This document shows positions 1 through 7,806 of a DNA stretch of 64,000 nt, one piece after another; the first letter of the stretch is position 1; each line of letters begins with the position of its first letter. A program made the translations under genes and the position numbers. Source of the stretch: Streptomyces sp. HUAS YS2 (GTDB taxonomy: Bacteria; Actinomycetota; Actinomycetes; Streptomycetales; Streptomycetaceae); contig NZ_CP137573.1 of NCBI RefSeq assembly GCF_033343995.1, forward strand, positions 3,753,001-3,817,000, written 5' to 3'. The notes below the pieces were generated by a model. That model was not told the DNA's origin and did no database searches. It worked only from the letters and a program-made list of their open reading frames with translations.

Positions 1-94
1 AGAACACGGGTTCCTCGGACCCCTTGGGGAGCACGAAGCCGTAGCCTCGACGGCGGTCGAAGGACTGCACGAATCCGGTGCTTCTGTCTTCCAT
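1..94 (-). CDS. Cold-shock domain protein, N-terminal fragment
   Basis: The first 31 residues of a gene running off the left edge on the minus strand. It starts at ATG 94-92, preceded by a strong GGAAGGAGG ribosome site. The peptide reads M-E-D-R-S-T-G-F-V-Q-S-F-D and then contains RGYGFV, which matches the RNP1 element of CspA-type cold-shock domains (usually KGFGFI). Family members bind single-stranded nucleic acid and act as RNA chaperones. The usual K-W-F before RNP1 is replaced by V-Q-S-F, so it is a divergent member. The rest, including RNP2, lies outside the window. Confidence 0.75.
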   Translation of the reverse strand, partial: MEDRSTGFVQSFDRRRGYGFVLPKGSEEPVF

Positions 95-140
95 GACGGC
101 CTCCTTCCCTGATGTGTACCCCGCCGAGGCGCACCCCGCC

Positions 141-764
141 TCAGCGACCGCCGTCGCCCGCCGCCCGCTTCGGCACGCGCAGGGTGCCGAGGGCCGTCGC
201 CACCGTGCGCCGCAGTTCCGCGGGCTCGGCGCCGGCTCGGGAGCGCAGGTTCACGCCGTAGGCGAGCAGAACGAGGACCTCGGCCGCCGCCCGCGGCGCG
301 GCGGCCGGGGCGGGGGCGAGCAGGCCGAGGCGGTCGGCGGTGACGAGGGCCTGCTCCAAGGCGTCGGTGAGGGCTCGGTACTGCTCGTCGAGGACGGCGC
401 CTACGTCGGGGTCGCCGTTCTCGCCGGCCGCGATCGCGTTGGTGATCATGCAGCCCCAGCGTGCGTGCTCCCCGGTGCAACGCACCTCGACGAGCGCCTC
501 GAAGAACTCCTCGACGGCGGGCAGGCCGCGCTCGTCCTCCGCGATGGCGCGGTACGCGACGTCGGCGCGCTGCTCCGCGTACCGGCGCAGGGCCGACAGA
601 TAGAGCTGCTGCTTGCCGCCGAAGGTGGAGTAGAGGCTGGAGCGGTTGAGTCCGGTGGCGGTGACGACCTCCTGGATGCCCGTCGAAGACGCGCCCTGCC
701 GCCAGAAGAGCTGCATGGCCGCTTCGAGCGCCGCGTCGGGATCGAAGTGCTTGATGTCCGGCAT
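141..764 (-). CDS. TetR/AcrR family transcriptional regulator
   Basis: 207 residues. The N-terminal helix-turn-helix is at about residues 29-48 (GIQEVVTATGLNRSSLYSTF), the classic TetR DNA-reading element; the C-terminal half is helical and would hold the ligand pocket. An in-frame TTG at 776 is an alternative start, but ATG 764 has AGGTGG just upstream and begins MPDIKHF, as in relatives. It is divergent from a peroxiredoxin-like gene, and the shared promoter region carries two mirror-image operator-like arms (787-808 and 847-868). It therefore probably represses itself and the peroxiredoxin gene. The ligand is unknown; an electrophile or oxidant is a guess from the neighbour. Confidence 0.85.
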   Translation of the reverse strand: MPDIKHFDPDAALEAAMQLFWRQGASSTGIQEVVTATGLNRSSLYSTFGGKQQLYLSALRRYAEQRADVAYRAIAEDERGLPAVEEFFEALVEVRCTGEHARWGCMITNAIAAGENGDPDVGAVLDEQYRALTDALEQALVTADRLGLLAPAPAAAPRAAAEVLVLLAYGVNLRSRAGAEPAELRRTVATALGTLRVPKRAAGDGGR

Positions 765-786
765 GCCCACCTGCAAGGAATGGATA

Positions 787-868
787 TTGGAACGATGAGT
801 TCAAGATAACCGGCGATTCCTCTGGTGCGCAGCCCGCACCTCCCCCTATCTTGAAACGGTCATTCCAA
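787..868. promoter_or_regulatory. Paired inverted operator arms between TetR and peroxiredoxin genes
   Basis: The 22-base segment 787-808 and the reverse complement of 847-868 match at 17 of 22 positions, so two near-identical elements face outward. Each element has TTGGAA at one end and TTCAAGATA at the other, giving an imperfect palindrome within each arm. TATCTT at the outward edge of each arm could be the -10 box of its own divergent promoter. Binding there would block both promoters. The assignment to the adjacent TetR protein is inference from position. Confidence 0.6.
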
Positions 869-888
869 GTTCTGGAGGGGAACCCACG

Positions 889-1539
889 ATGAGCCTCGAC
901 GCCGAACTCCGTGCTGTCTTCGACCTGCGCCACGCCCACATCCCCGCTGCCGACCTGACCGTCATGGAGCGTGCCGCCGAGGAGCTGGCGCGGTCCGGAC
1001 TGGCCGGGCACGCCCTCGCCGTGGGCGCGAGCGCGCCGTGGTTCGAGCTGCCCACCGCGACCGGCGGCAGCGTCGCCCTGGACGACCTGCTGGCCGAAGG
1101 GCCGGTGGTGCTCACCTTCTACCGGGGCGCCTGGTGCCCCTTCTGCAACATCGCGCTGCGCGCGCTCCAGCAGCGACACGAGGAGATCGCCGCGCGCGGT
1201 GCGCGTCTGGTGGCCGTCTCCCCGCAGATCCCGGACGAGTCCCTGTCCCTGACGGAGAAGCACGGCCTCGCCTTCGACGTCCTCAGCGACCTCGGCTCCG
1301 ACGTGGCACGGCAGTTCGGTCTCGCCTTCGACCTGACCGAGGAACTGGCCGAGGTGTACGAGTCGCTGGGCTTCGACCTCCAGCGGGTCAACGGCGGCCA
1401 CCCGCGGACCCTCCCGCTCCCGGCGACGTACGTGATCGACCGGGCCGGCGTCGTCCGGTGGTCGTTCGTCGACACCGACTACGTGCGGCGGGCGGAGCCG
1501 GACGACGTGCTGGCCGCGCTGGACGGGTTGGAGGCGTAG
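889..1539 (+). CDS. Peroxiredoxin-like protein (AhpC/TSA family)
   Basis: 216 residues with a thioredoxin fold. Residues 77-86 read FYRGAWCPFC, the signature of the peroxiredoxin-like AhpC/TSA subgroup, with candidate redox cysteines C83 and C86. Family members reduce peroxides or act as thiol oxidoreductases in the cytoplasm. A helical N-terminal extension of about 45 residues precedes the fold. The ATG follows TGGAGGGG at a good distance. It is transcribed away from the TetR gene at 141-764 through a shared operator region, so oxidant or electrophile induction is likely. The exact substrate cannot be read from sequence. Confidence 0.85.
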   Translation: MSLDAELRAVFDLRHAHIPAADLTVMERAAEELARSGLAGHALAVGASAPWFELPTATGGSVALDDLLAEGPVVLTFYRGAWCPFCNIALRALQQRHEEIAARGARLVAVSPQIPDESLSLTEKHGLAFDVLSDLGSDVARQFGLAFDLTEELAEVYESLGFDLQRVNGGHPRTLPLPATYVIDRAGVVRWSFVDTDYVRRAEPDDVLAALDGLEA

Positions 1540-1637
1540 GAGTCCGGGGGTCCGGGCAGGGCGGCCGGGTTCCGTCAGGCGATGTCGCTCGCCCGGACGT
1601 CTGGCTCAGGGGGCGGCGAGGGTCCGACAATGGCGGC

Positions 1638-1967
1638 ATGGAGTTCGCCGTGTTCGTGACGCTGCCCGGTCTGGTGATCCTGCTGTGCGTGATCGCCTTC
1701 GCCGACCAGATCCTGCGCGCGACGGGACGCGGCCGGCGGCAGGGGCAGGTGTCGTCGACCGGCTTCGAGCAGTTGCACGCGACGTTCTCGCCGGGCAAGG
1801 AGAACGAGCTCAAGGAGCGGCAGAGCGCCCTGGTCATGCGGGACGACGAGGAGGACGGCGCGCCGCCGCACCGGTCGACGGTGGACCTGAAAGCGGGTCG
1901 CGCCGTCATCCGCCTCCCGGAGGGCCGGGAGGCGGGAGCGGCCGTCAGCCCGGGCGGGACGCCTTGA
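1638..1967 (+). CDS. DUF6191 family small membrane protein
   Basis: 109 residues. An N-terminal transmembrane helix (about residues 4-24, FAVFVTLPGLVILLCVIAFA) is followed by a basic stretch and a conserved tail with TGFEQLHATFSPGK and the DDEEDGAPP motif, which I recall as diagnostic of DUF6191, a family widespread in Streptomyces. Function is unknown. ATG 1638 was chosen because the hydrophobic helix begins immediately; upstream sequence in this frame is arginine-rich and looks non-coding. Its 3' end overlaps the methyltransferase gene on the other strand by 23 bases. Confidence 0.7.
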   Translation: MEFAVFVTLPGLVILLCVIAFADQILRATGRGRRQGQVSSTGFEQLHATFSPGKENELKERQSALVMRDDEEDGAPPHRSTVDLKAGRAVIRLPEGREAGAAVSPGGTP

Positions 1968-2775
1968 TCGAGTACATCAGCGGGATGCGCGCCCGGTCCG
2001 TGGGGAAGCGGTAGTAGCCCTGCTCGTCGCGGCGGAGCGATCCGTACCGCGGGAAGAGCGAGGCATCGTGCTCGTGCAGGAACTCGATGCGCAGCCCCGC
2101 CGCCGCGATCGCCGTCACGACCTCGCCGACCGGGTGCTGCCATTCCACGCTGCGGTTGTGGACGGTGTCGGCGTCGAGGTCGGCGTACGTCCCGGGCGAG
2201 GTGTCCACCCAGGCGTCGCGGGCGAAGTAGTCGTGCAGCACCCGTGAGCCGGTCTCGTCGTCCAGGACATCGGTCAGCGGATGGAACTCGGCGACGTACA
2301 GGAAGCCGCCGGGAGCGACGAGGGACGCCGCGGTCTCGGCCCAGCGCTGGATGTCCGGGAGCCAGTTGAGCGCCCCGGTGCCGGTGTAGACGATGTCGTA
2401 CGCGCGGTCGGGCACCGCTTCTGCGGCGTCGTAGACGTCGGCGGCGACGAAGGCCGCCCGGTCGGCGGTCAGACCCAGATCGGCGGCGAGGCCGCGGGCC
2501 GTCTCGACGGCCGGCTCGGAGAAGTCCAGGCCGACGACCTGGGCGGCACCGCGGCGGGCCCAGGACAGGGTGTCCAGGCCGATGTGGCACTGCAGGTGGA
2601 GGAGCGACCTGCCGGTGACGTCGCCGACCTCGTCGATCTCGAAGTCCCGCAGCGCCTCCTTGCCGTCGCGGAATGACGCGAGGTCGTAGAAGTCGCTCGC
2701 GACATGGATCGGGACGCGTTCGTCCCAGCGGGCGCGGTTGGCGTCGCGCCAGTCGGACGGAGTCGGTGCGTACAT
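1945..2775 (-). CDS. Class I SAM-dependent methyltransferase
   Basis: 276 residues. Motif I is LLHLQCHIGLDTLSWARRGA followed by VVGLDFS, the SAM-binding loop and the acidic strand end of Rossmann methyltransferases; YDIVYTGTGALNWLPD is the post-motif region. The opening (DWRDANRARWDERVPIHVASDFYD) is typical of a streptomycete methyltransferase family of unknown substrate. ATG 2775 is preferred; a GTG at 2793 would add six residues but has no ribosome site and falls in a DnaA-box-like sequence. It converges on the DUF6191 gene with a 23-base overlap and diverges from the peptidase gene at 2846. Confidence 0.85.
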   Translation of the reverse strand: MYAPTPSDWRDANRARWDERVPIHVASDFYDLASFRDGKEALRDFEIDEVGDVTGRSLLHLQCHIGLDTLSWARRGAAQVVGLDFSEPAVETARGLAADLGLTADRAAFVAADVYDAAEAVPDRAYDIVYTGTGALNWLPDIQRWAETAASLVAPGGFLYVAEFHPLTDVLDDETGSRVLHDYFARDAWVDTSPGTYADLDADTVHNRSVEWQHPVGEVVTAIAAAGLRIEFLHEHDASLFPRYGSLRRDEQGYYRFPTDRARIPLMYSIKASRPG

Positions 2776-2785
2776 GCCGGGCAGG

Positions 2786-2794
2786 TTATCCACA
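2786..2794 (+). other. DnaA-box-like sequence
   Basis: TTATCCACA matches the E. coli DnaA box consensus perfectly (streptomycetes usually prefer TTGTCCACA). It lies between the divergent methyltransferase and S9 peptidase genes. It is a single copy, so it could be a chance match, a DnaA regulatory or titration site, or unrelated to replication. Confidence 0.35.
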
Positions 2795-2845
2795 GGTTCA
2801 CGAGGGCGCGAGCGGATTGTCTCCGGGGCGGAGCATCATGGGGCC

Positions 2846-4714
2846 ATGACCGAGAGCAACGAGACCGGCATCGACCACAGCCACGACGACGGCCGCGACG
2901 AAAGCCGCGGGGGCGACCCCGACGTACCCGTCTGGGAGCAGCGCTTCCGTGCCCCGCGGGTGTCCCTGCCCGACTGGGCCGAGGAGGCCCCGGACCGTTC
3001 GCTGTTCGTCTCCAACGCGACGGGCACGTACGAGCTGTACGCGTGGGACCGGGCGAGCGGGATGCAGCGCCAGGTCACGGACCGGCCCAACGGCACGACG
3101 GACGGCACGCTGTCGCCGGACGGAGAGTCGGTCTGGTGGTTCTCGGACACCGACGGGGACGAGTTCGGGGTGTGGATGCGCCAGCCCTTCGAGGGCGGCG
3201 CCGACGAACCGGCCGTCCCCGGGCTCGACGCGTCCTACCCGGCAGGCCTGGCGCTGGGTCGGGACGGCACGGTGGTCGTCGGCCGGTCCACGGACGAGGA
3301 CGGCTCGACGGTCCATCTACTCCGGCCGGGGCGGCCGGAGCCGGTGGAGATCTACCGGCACCGCGAGTCGGCGGGCGTCGGCGACCTCTCCCACGACGCG
3401 TCCCTGATCGCGGTCGAGCACACCGAGCACGGCGACTCGATGCACGCGTCGCTGCGCGTGCTCCGCGCCGAGGACGGCTCGACGATGGCGGAACTGGACG
3501 ACACCAAGGGCGGCACGGCGGAACTCGGCCTGTCCGTGCTGGGCTTCGCGCCGCTGCCCGGCGACACCCGGCTGCTGGTCGGTCACCAGCGGCGCGGCCG
3601 CTGGGAGCCGATGCTGTGGGACGTGGCGACGGGCACGGAGACCGACCTCGCCCTGGAGCTGCCCGGCGACGTCTCGGCGGAGTGGTACCCGGACGGCTCC
3701 GGACTGCTGATCGTGCACGGCTACGAGGCGCGCAGCGAGCTGTGGCGGTACGAGATCGGCACCGGCGCGCTGGTGAAGGTGGACACCCCGGCGGGCACGG
3801 TCTCGGGTGCGACGGCCCGGCCGGACGGCTCGGTGGAGTACATGTGGTCGTCGGCGGCGCGGCCCGCGGTGCTCCGGTCGACGGCAGGCGGCGTGGTGCT
3901 CGACCCACCCGGGCCGAAGGCGCCGGAGTCGGTGCCGGTGGAGGACGTGTGGGTGGAGGGCCCGGGCGGCCGGATCCACGCCCTGGTGCAGCGGCCGGCC
4001 ACCGGCGAGGGCCCGTTCCCGACGGTCTTCGAGATCCACGGCGGGCCGGCCTGGCACGACAGCGACGCGTTCGCTGCGGGCCCGGCGGCCTGGGTGGACC
4101 ACGGCTTCGCGGTGGTCCGGGTGAACTACCGCGGGTCGACCGGCTACGGGCGGGAGTGGACGGACGCGCTCAAGCACCGGGTCGGGCTGATCGAGCTGGA
4201 GGACGTCGCGGCGGTCCGGACATGGGCGGTGGACTCGGGTCTCGCCGACCCGGAGCGGCTGGTCCTGGCGGGCGGCTCGTGGGGCGGGTACCTGACGCTG
4301 CTCGGCCTGGGCACCCAGCCGGACTCCTGGTCGCTGGGCCTCGCCGCGGTGCCGGTCGCCGACTACGTGACGGCGTACAACGACGAGATGGAGGCCCTGA
4401 AGGCACTGGACCGCACGCTGCTCGGAGGGTCTCCCGAGGAGGTCCCGGAGCGGTTCGAGGCCTCGTCCCCGCTGACGTACGTGGACGCCGTGAAGGCGCC
4501 GGTTTACATCTCGGCGGGCGTCAACGACCCGCGCTGCCCGATCCGTCAGGTGGAGAACTACGTGGACCGGCTGGCGGCCCGCGGCGCGGTGCACGAGGTG
4601 TACCGGTACGACGCGGGGCACGGCTCGCTGGTGGTCGACGAGCGGATCAAGCAGCTGCGGCTGGAGCTGGACTTCGCGCTGCGCCACCTGGGGACCCCGG
4701 CGGAGGGAAACTGA
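2846..4714 (+). CDS. S9 family (prolyl oligopeptidase-like) serine peptidase
   Basis: 622 residues. The N-terminal two thirds carry beta-propeller-like repeats (for example TDGTLSPDGESVWWFSD), and the C-terminal third is an alpha/beta hydrolase. The nucleophile motif GGSWGGYL places Ser478; Asp561 (GVNDPRCPI) and His592 (YDAGHGSL) complete the triad. HGGPAW and the FAVVRVNYRGSTGYG strand are also present. There is no signal peptide, so it is probably cytoplasmic and cleaves short peptides. ATG 2846 begins MTESNE; longer in-frame extensions are unlikely. The SURF1 gene follows after 22 bases. Confidence 0.9.
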   Translation: MTESNETGIDHSHDDGRDESRGGDPDVPVWEQRFRAPRVSLPDWAEEAPDRSLFVSNATGTYELYAWDRASGMQRQVTDRPNGTTDGTLSPDGESVWWFSDTDGDEFGVWMRQPFEGGADEPAVPGLDASYPAGLALGRDGTVVVGRSTDEDGSTVHLLRPGRPEPVEIYRHRESAGVGDLSHDASLIAVEHTEHGDSMHASLRVLRAEDGSTMAELDDTKGGTAELGLSVLGFAPLPGDTRLLVGHQRRGRWEPMLWDVATGTETDLALELPGDVSAEWYPDGSGLLIVHGYEARSELWRYEIGTGALVKVDTPAGTVSGATARPDGSVEYMWSSAARPAVLRSTAGGVVLDPPGPKAPESVPVEDVWVEGPGGRIHALVQRPATGEGPFPTVFEIHGGPAWHDSDAFAAGPAAWVDHGFAVVRVNYRGSTGYGREWTDALKHRVGLIELEDVAAVRTWAVDSGLADPERLVLAGGSWGGYLTLLGLGTQPDSWSLGLAAVPVADYVTAYNDEMEALKALDRTLLGGSPEEVPERFEASSPLTYVDAVKAPVYISAGVNDPRCPIRQVENYVDRLAARGAVHEVYRYDAGHGSLVVDERIKQLRLELDFALRHLGTPAEGN

Positions 4715-4736
4715 GGGCGCTGCGTACCGTGGAGGG

Positions 4737-5480
4737 GTGTACGGGTTCCTGAGAACGCCCCGCTGGTGGGGGATCAACGTCTTCGTCCTGCTCGCGATTC
4801 CGTTCTGCCTGTTCATGGGAACGTGGCAGCTGGGCAAGTTCGAGGACCGCGTGGACACCCACCAGGCGGCCGAGAAGCGCCCGGATCCCTCGACGCGGAA
4901 GGCCGCGCCGCTGGCCTCCCTGCTGCCGGTGGACAAGGAGACCTCGGGGCGGATCGCCGAGGCGAAGGGCCGCTACGGCGAGCAGTTCCTCGTGCCGGAC
5001 CGGCGGCTCGACGGCAAGGACGGCGGGTACGTGCTGACCCTGCTGAAGACGGACGGCGGCCGGACGCTGCCGGTCGTACGGGGCTGGCTGCCCGCGGGCG
5101 GCAAGGCCCCGGCCGCGCCGTCCGGCGAGGTCACGGTCACCGGCGCGCTCCAGGCCTCGGAGAACGCGGGCACCAAGGGCGCGTCCGCCGCGGGCGGGTT
5201 GCCCGAGGGCCAGCTGGGGATCATCAGCGCGGCGGCTCTGGTGAACGTGGTCGACGACGACGTCTACGACGCGTGGCTGGCCCAGACCGACTCCCCCGCG
5301 GGCCTGACCCCGGTCCCGCCGCAGGCCGCCGCGGGCACCGGCCTGGACGTGAAGGCGTTCCAGAACCTCGGCTACACGGCCGAGTGGTTCGTCTTCGCGG
5401 GCTTCGTGGTCTTCATGTGGTTCCGGCTGCTGCGCCGCGAGGCGGAGGCGCACCGCGACGAGGCCCTCGGCCTGGCCTGA
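4737..5480 (+). CDS. SURF1 family cytochrome oxidase biogenesis protein
   Basis: 247 residues with the typical SURF1 layout: an N-terminal transmembrane helix (residues 9-29, including WWGINVFVLLAIPF and GTWQLGKFEDR), an extracytoplasmic domain with VVRGWLPAG, and a C-terminal helix (EWFVFAGFVVFMWFRLL). SURF1 proteins help assemble haem-copper cytochrome oxidase in the membrane. The proposed GTG start sits right after GGAGG, an unusually short spacing, but the homologous opening MYGFLRTPRWWG supports it. A strong bidirectional terminator follows. Confidence 0.88.
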   Translation: MYGFLRTPRWWGINVFVLLAIPFCLFMGTWQLGKFEDRVDTHQAAEKRPDPSTRKAAPLASLLPVDKETSGRIAEAKGRYGEQFLVPDRRLDGKDGGYVLTLLKTDGGRTLPVVRGWLPAGGKAPAAPSGEVTVTGALQASENAGTKGASAAGGLPEGQLGIISAAALVNVVDDDVYDAWLAQTDSPAGLTPVPPQAAAGTGLDVKAFQNLGYTAEWFVFAGFVVFMWFRLLRREAEAHRDEALGLA

Positions 5481-5495
5481 CACCGCAGGACCCGC

Positions 5496-5550
5496 GCGAC
5501 ACGCGAAGACCCCCGGCGGCCGGCATGGCCCCGGGGGTCTTTCGTGTCGC
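5496..5550. terminator. Bidirectional rho-independent-type terminator
   Basis: Arms 5496-5515 and 5531-5550 form a nearly complete 20-base-pair stem (GCGACACG, then AAGACCCCCGG with the matching strand). It lies between the convergent SURF1 gene and the sigma/anti-sigma-like operon and could serve both. Confidence 0.8.
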
Positions 5551-5565
5551 ACAGCCGGTACCGCG

Positions 5566-6786
5566 TCAGGACGCGTCCAGCACGCCCGTCCGGTAGATCG
5601 TTCCGGCGCACGCGTTCGGGACGGTCGCCTGCGCGCCCGGGGCACCGGCCTCGGGCGTGTGGGTCACCGTGACGCTGCCGTCCGCCAGGCCGCCGTCCTC
5701 CGCGACCAGCTGCGGCAGGGCGCCGTCGGTGCCGTCGGTGCCCGTCGAGCCGGTGGATCCGGTCCCACCGTCCGTGGCGGGCGGCGTCGGCGTCGGCGAG
5801 GGGTTGGTGGTCGGGCAGGTCTCCGAGGGGACCCAGGCGAACTTCACCTCGTACGCCGTGTCCGGCTTCAGCAGCAGCGGGGTGGACTCCTGCGAGGGGT
5901 CCGGCAGGCCGCCGGCCGCGTCGCCGGCGTGGTGCGTCACGACCGAGATCTTGGCCGAGTCGGCCGCGCCCGAGGTCTGGAAGGAGATGCTGCCGGCGCC
6001 GCTCACCCTGCAGTCGCGCCCGGAGATGTTGGAGATCCGGAAGGTGCCGTACACCTTGCCCTCTCCGTCCGGCCCGCCCGCGTACGCCGAGGTCACGCCG
6101 AGCTGGTCGGCCCGGCAGATCGGCGAGGAGACCGGGATGGACGCCGGGACCTGGTCGCCCGCGCCCGCGTCCGAGCCGCTGCCGGTCCGCGAGCCGGACT
6201 GGCGGGGCTTCTCGGTGGCCGGGTTGTCGCGGCCACCGGGGGACGTCGAGGCGCTCGGCGTGCCGTTGCCCTTCGCGCCGCCCTCGACACCCGTCTCGGC
6301 GCCGGTGCCGCCCTGGGCCTGCTCGCCGTGCCCGGCGTTGATCGCGTGCTCGTCGCTGACCCCGCCGGAGCTCGCCACGTGCACGAACGCGGGGACGGCC
6401 GTGCCGATCAGCACCACGGCGGCCGCGATGCCGACGACGGCCTGGCGCTTGCGGGCCCGCCGCGCGGGCACCGCCCGGCGCAGATGGTCGAGCGCGCCGT
6501 CGGAGGGCTCCAGGTCGCTCACCGCGCCCTGGAGCAGCCGGCGCAGCGCCTCCTCGTCGCCGCGATGACTGCCGCCGCCGAAGGCGCCGCCCAGGAGGTC
6601 GCCCAGCCCGTTGTCCGGCCCGTCGTTCACAATGTCGTTTCCACTCAGCTCGTCGTGATCCGCGCGCTCGTCACGCCTGTCGCACTCGTCACGCCCGTCG
6701 TGCTCGGCCCGCTCGTCGCGTGCGTCCCGCTCATCGCGTTCGTCCCGCTCGTCGTGCCTGTCGTGCTCGTCCAGCGGCCCGCTCAT
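5566..6786 (-). CDS. Membrane protein paired with ECF sigma factor, possible anti-sigma factor
   Basis: 406 residues. Residues 7-47 are an unusual charged repeat built from Asp, Glu, Arg and His (HDERDERDERD). Then comes a cytoplasmic helical part (DEEALRRLLQGAVSDLEPSDGALDHLRRAVP), one transmembrane helix at about 115-137, and a large extracytoplasmic domain with Pro/Thr/Ser linkers and four spaced cysteines. It starts in an ATGA overlap with the sigma gene, so the two are translationally coupled, which is the usual layout for a sigma factor and its membrane regulator. No zinc-binding anti-sigma motif is visible, so the anti-sigma role is inference. Confidence 0.6.
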   Translation of the reverse strand: MSGPLDEHDRHDERDERDERDARDERAEHDGRDECDRRDERADHDELSGNDIVNDGPDNGLGDLLGGAFGGGSHRGDEEALRRLLQGAVSDLEPSDGALDHLRRAVPARRARKRQAVVGIAAAVVLIGTAVPAFVHVASSGGVSDEHAINAGHGEQAQGGTGAETGVEGGAKGNGTPSASTSPGGRDNPATEKPRQSGSRTGSGSDAGAGDQVPASIPVSSPICRADQLGVTSAYAGGPDGEGKVYGTFRISNISGRDCRVSGAGSISFQTSGAADSAKISVVTHHAGDAAGGLPDPSQESTPLLLKPDTAYEVKFAWVPSETCPTTNPSPTPTPPATDGGTGSTGSTGTDGTDGALPQLVAEDGGLADGSVTVTHTPEAGAPGAQATVPNACAGTIYRTGVLDAS

Positions 6787-7517
6787 GTCGTGGCCTCCAT
6801 GGCGACGCGCAGCGCCGCGATGCCGCGCGAGCCGTACGCCTTCACCGAACCCAGGGATATCCCGAGCGTCTCGGCGACCTGCGCCTCGGTCATGTCGGCG
6901 AAGTACCGCAGCACCAGCACCTCGCGCTGGCGCCGCTGCAGTCCGCGCATCGCCTTGATCAGCGCGTCCCGCTCCAGCTGGTCGTACGCTCCCTCCTCGG
7001 CGCTCGCCATGTCGGGCATCGGCTTCGACAGCAGCTTGAGGCCGAGGATGCGCCGGCGCAGCGCGGAACGCGACAGGTTCACCACCGTCTGCCGCAGGTA
7101 CGCCAGCGTCTTCTCGGGGTCGCGGACGCGCGAGCGCGCCGAGTGGACCCGGATGAAGGCCTCCTGGACCACGTCCTCGCAGGAGGCGGTGTCGTCCAGG
7201 AGCAGGGCCGCGAGACCGAGCAGCGACCGGTAGTGGGCGCGGTAGGTCTCGGTGAGGTGGTCGACGGTGGTCCCCGCGGCCATGGCGTCGTCAGCGCCCT
7301 CGCGGGGCGACGGGATGCGGGTGGTGCGGGCGGTGGGCATCGGCGCGATCACCGGCATGCCGCCGGGCGTGCGCGGCCGCCGGAGCGGGCGCACGACGGC
7401 GCTTCCGGCGGGAACGCCGGACCCGCCCCGTGCCGGGACGAGCGCCGCGCCCCGCGCGGGGACGAGGGCCGCGCCGCGGAGCGAGACCACCGTTGTGATG
7501 TCGAGTACCTCTGCCAC
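6783..7517 (-). CDS. ECF (SigE-family) RNA polymerase sigma factor
   Basis: 244 residues. Region 2 lies at about 89-155 (TYRAHYRSLLGLAALLLDD, SCEDVVQEAFIRVHSA) and region 4 at about 182-240 (RQREVLVLRYFADMTEAQVAETLGISLGSVKAY). It has the spacing of SigE-family ECF sigma factors. The N-terminal 80 residues are not part of the fold and contain a duplicated ALVPARG segment. GTG 7517 has only a weak ribosome site, so a later start such as Met54 or Met79 is possible. The coupled downstream gene encodes a membrane protein likely to control it. Confidence 0.85.
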   Translation of the reverse strand: MAEVLDITTVVSLRGAALVPARGAALVPARGGSGVPAGSAVVRPLRRPRTPGGMPVIAPMPTARTTRIPSPREGADDAMAAGTTVDHLTETYRAHYRSLLGLAALLLDDTASCEDVVQEAFIRVHSARSRVRDPEKTLAYLRQTVVNLSRSALRRRILGLKLLSKPMPDMASAEEGAYDQLERDALIKAMRGLQRRQREVLVLRYFADMTEAQVAETLGISLGSVKAYGSRGIAALRVAMEATT

Positions 7518-7806
7518 GCCTGTTGGACACGTTCCCCCCCGTCAGGGTTGTACGCGTACGCCACCGTTTTTGACGGTGCGTCGTTCGTCCTCATGCGTAC
7601 CCGATCTTCCCCAATACCCCGTTCGTACCGCCGTCGTCCGGGGCACCCCGAGGGTGCCCACAGAGACGCCCCCTGACCGGCCGTCGGTTGCCGGTAGGGG
7701 GAAGAGCATCGTCGAACATGACATCGTCGCAGTTCAAGAGCCACTTACTCGTGACTTGTCCGCGATTTGCTCACACCGCGTTCACAGATCCTACAAAGGC
7801 GAACGA

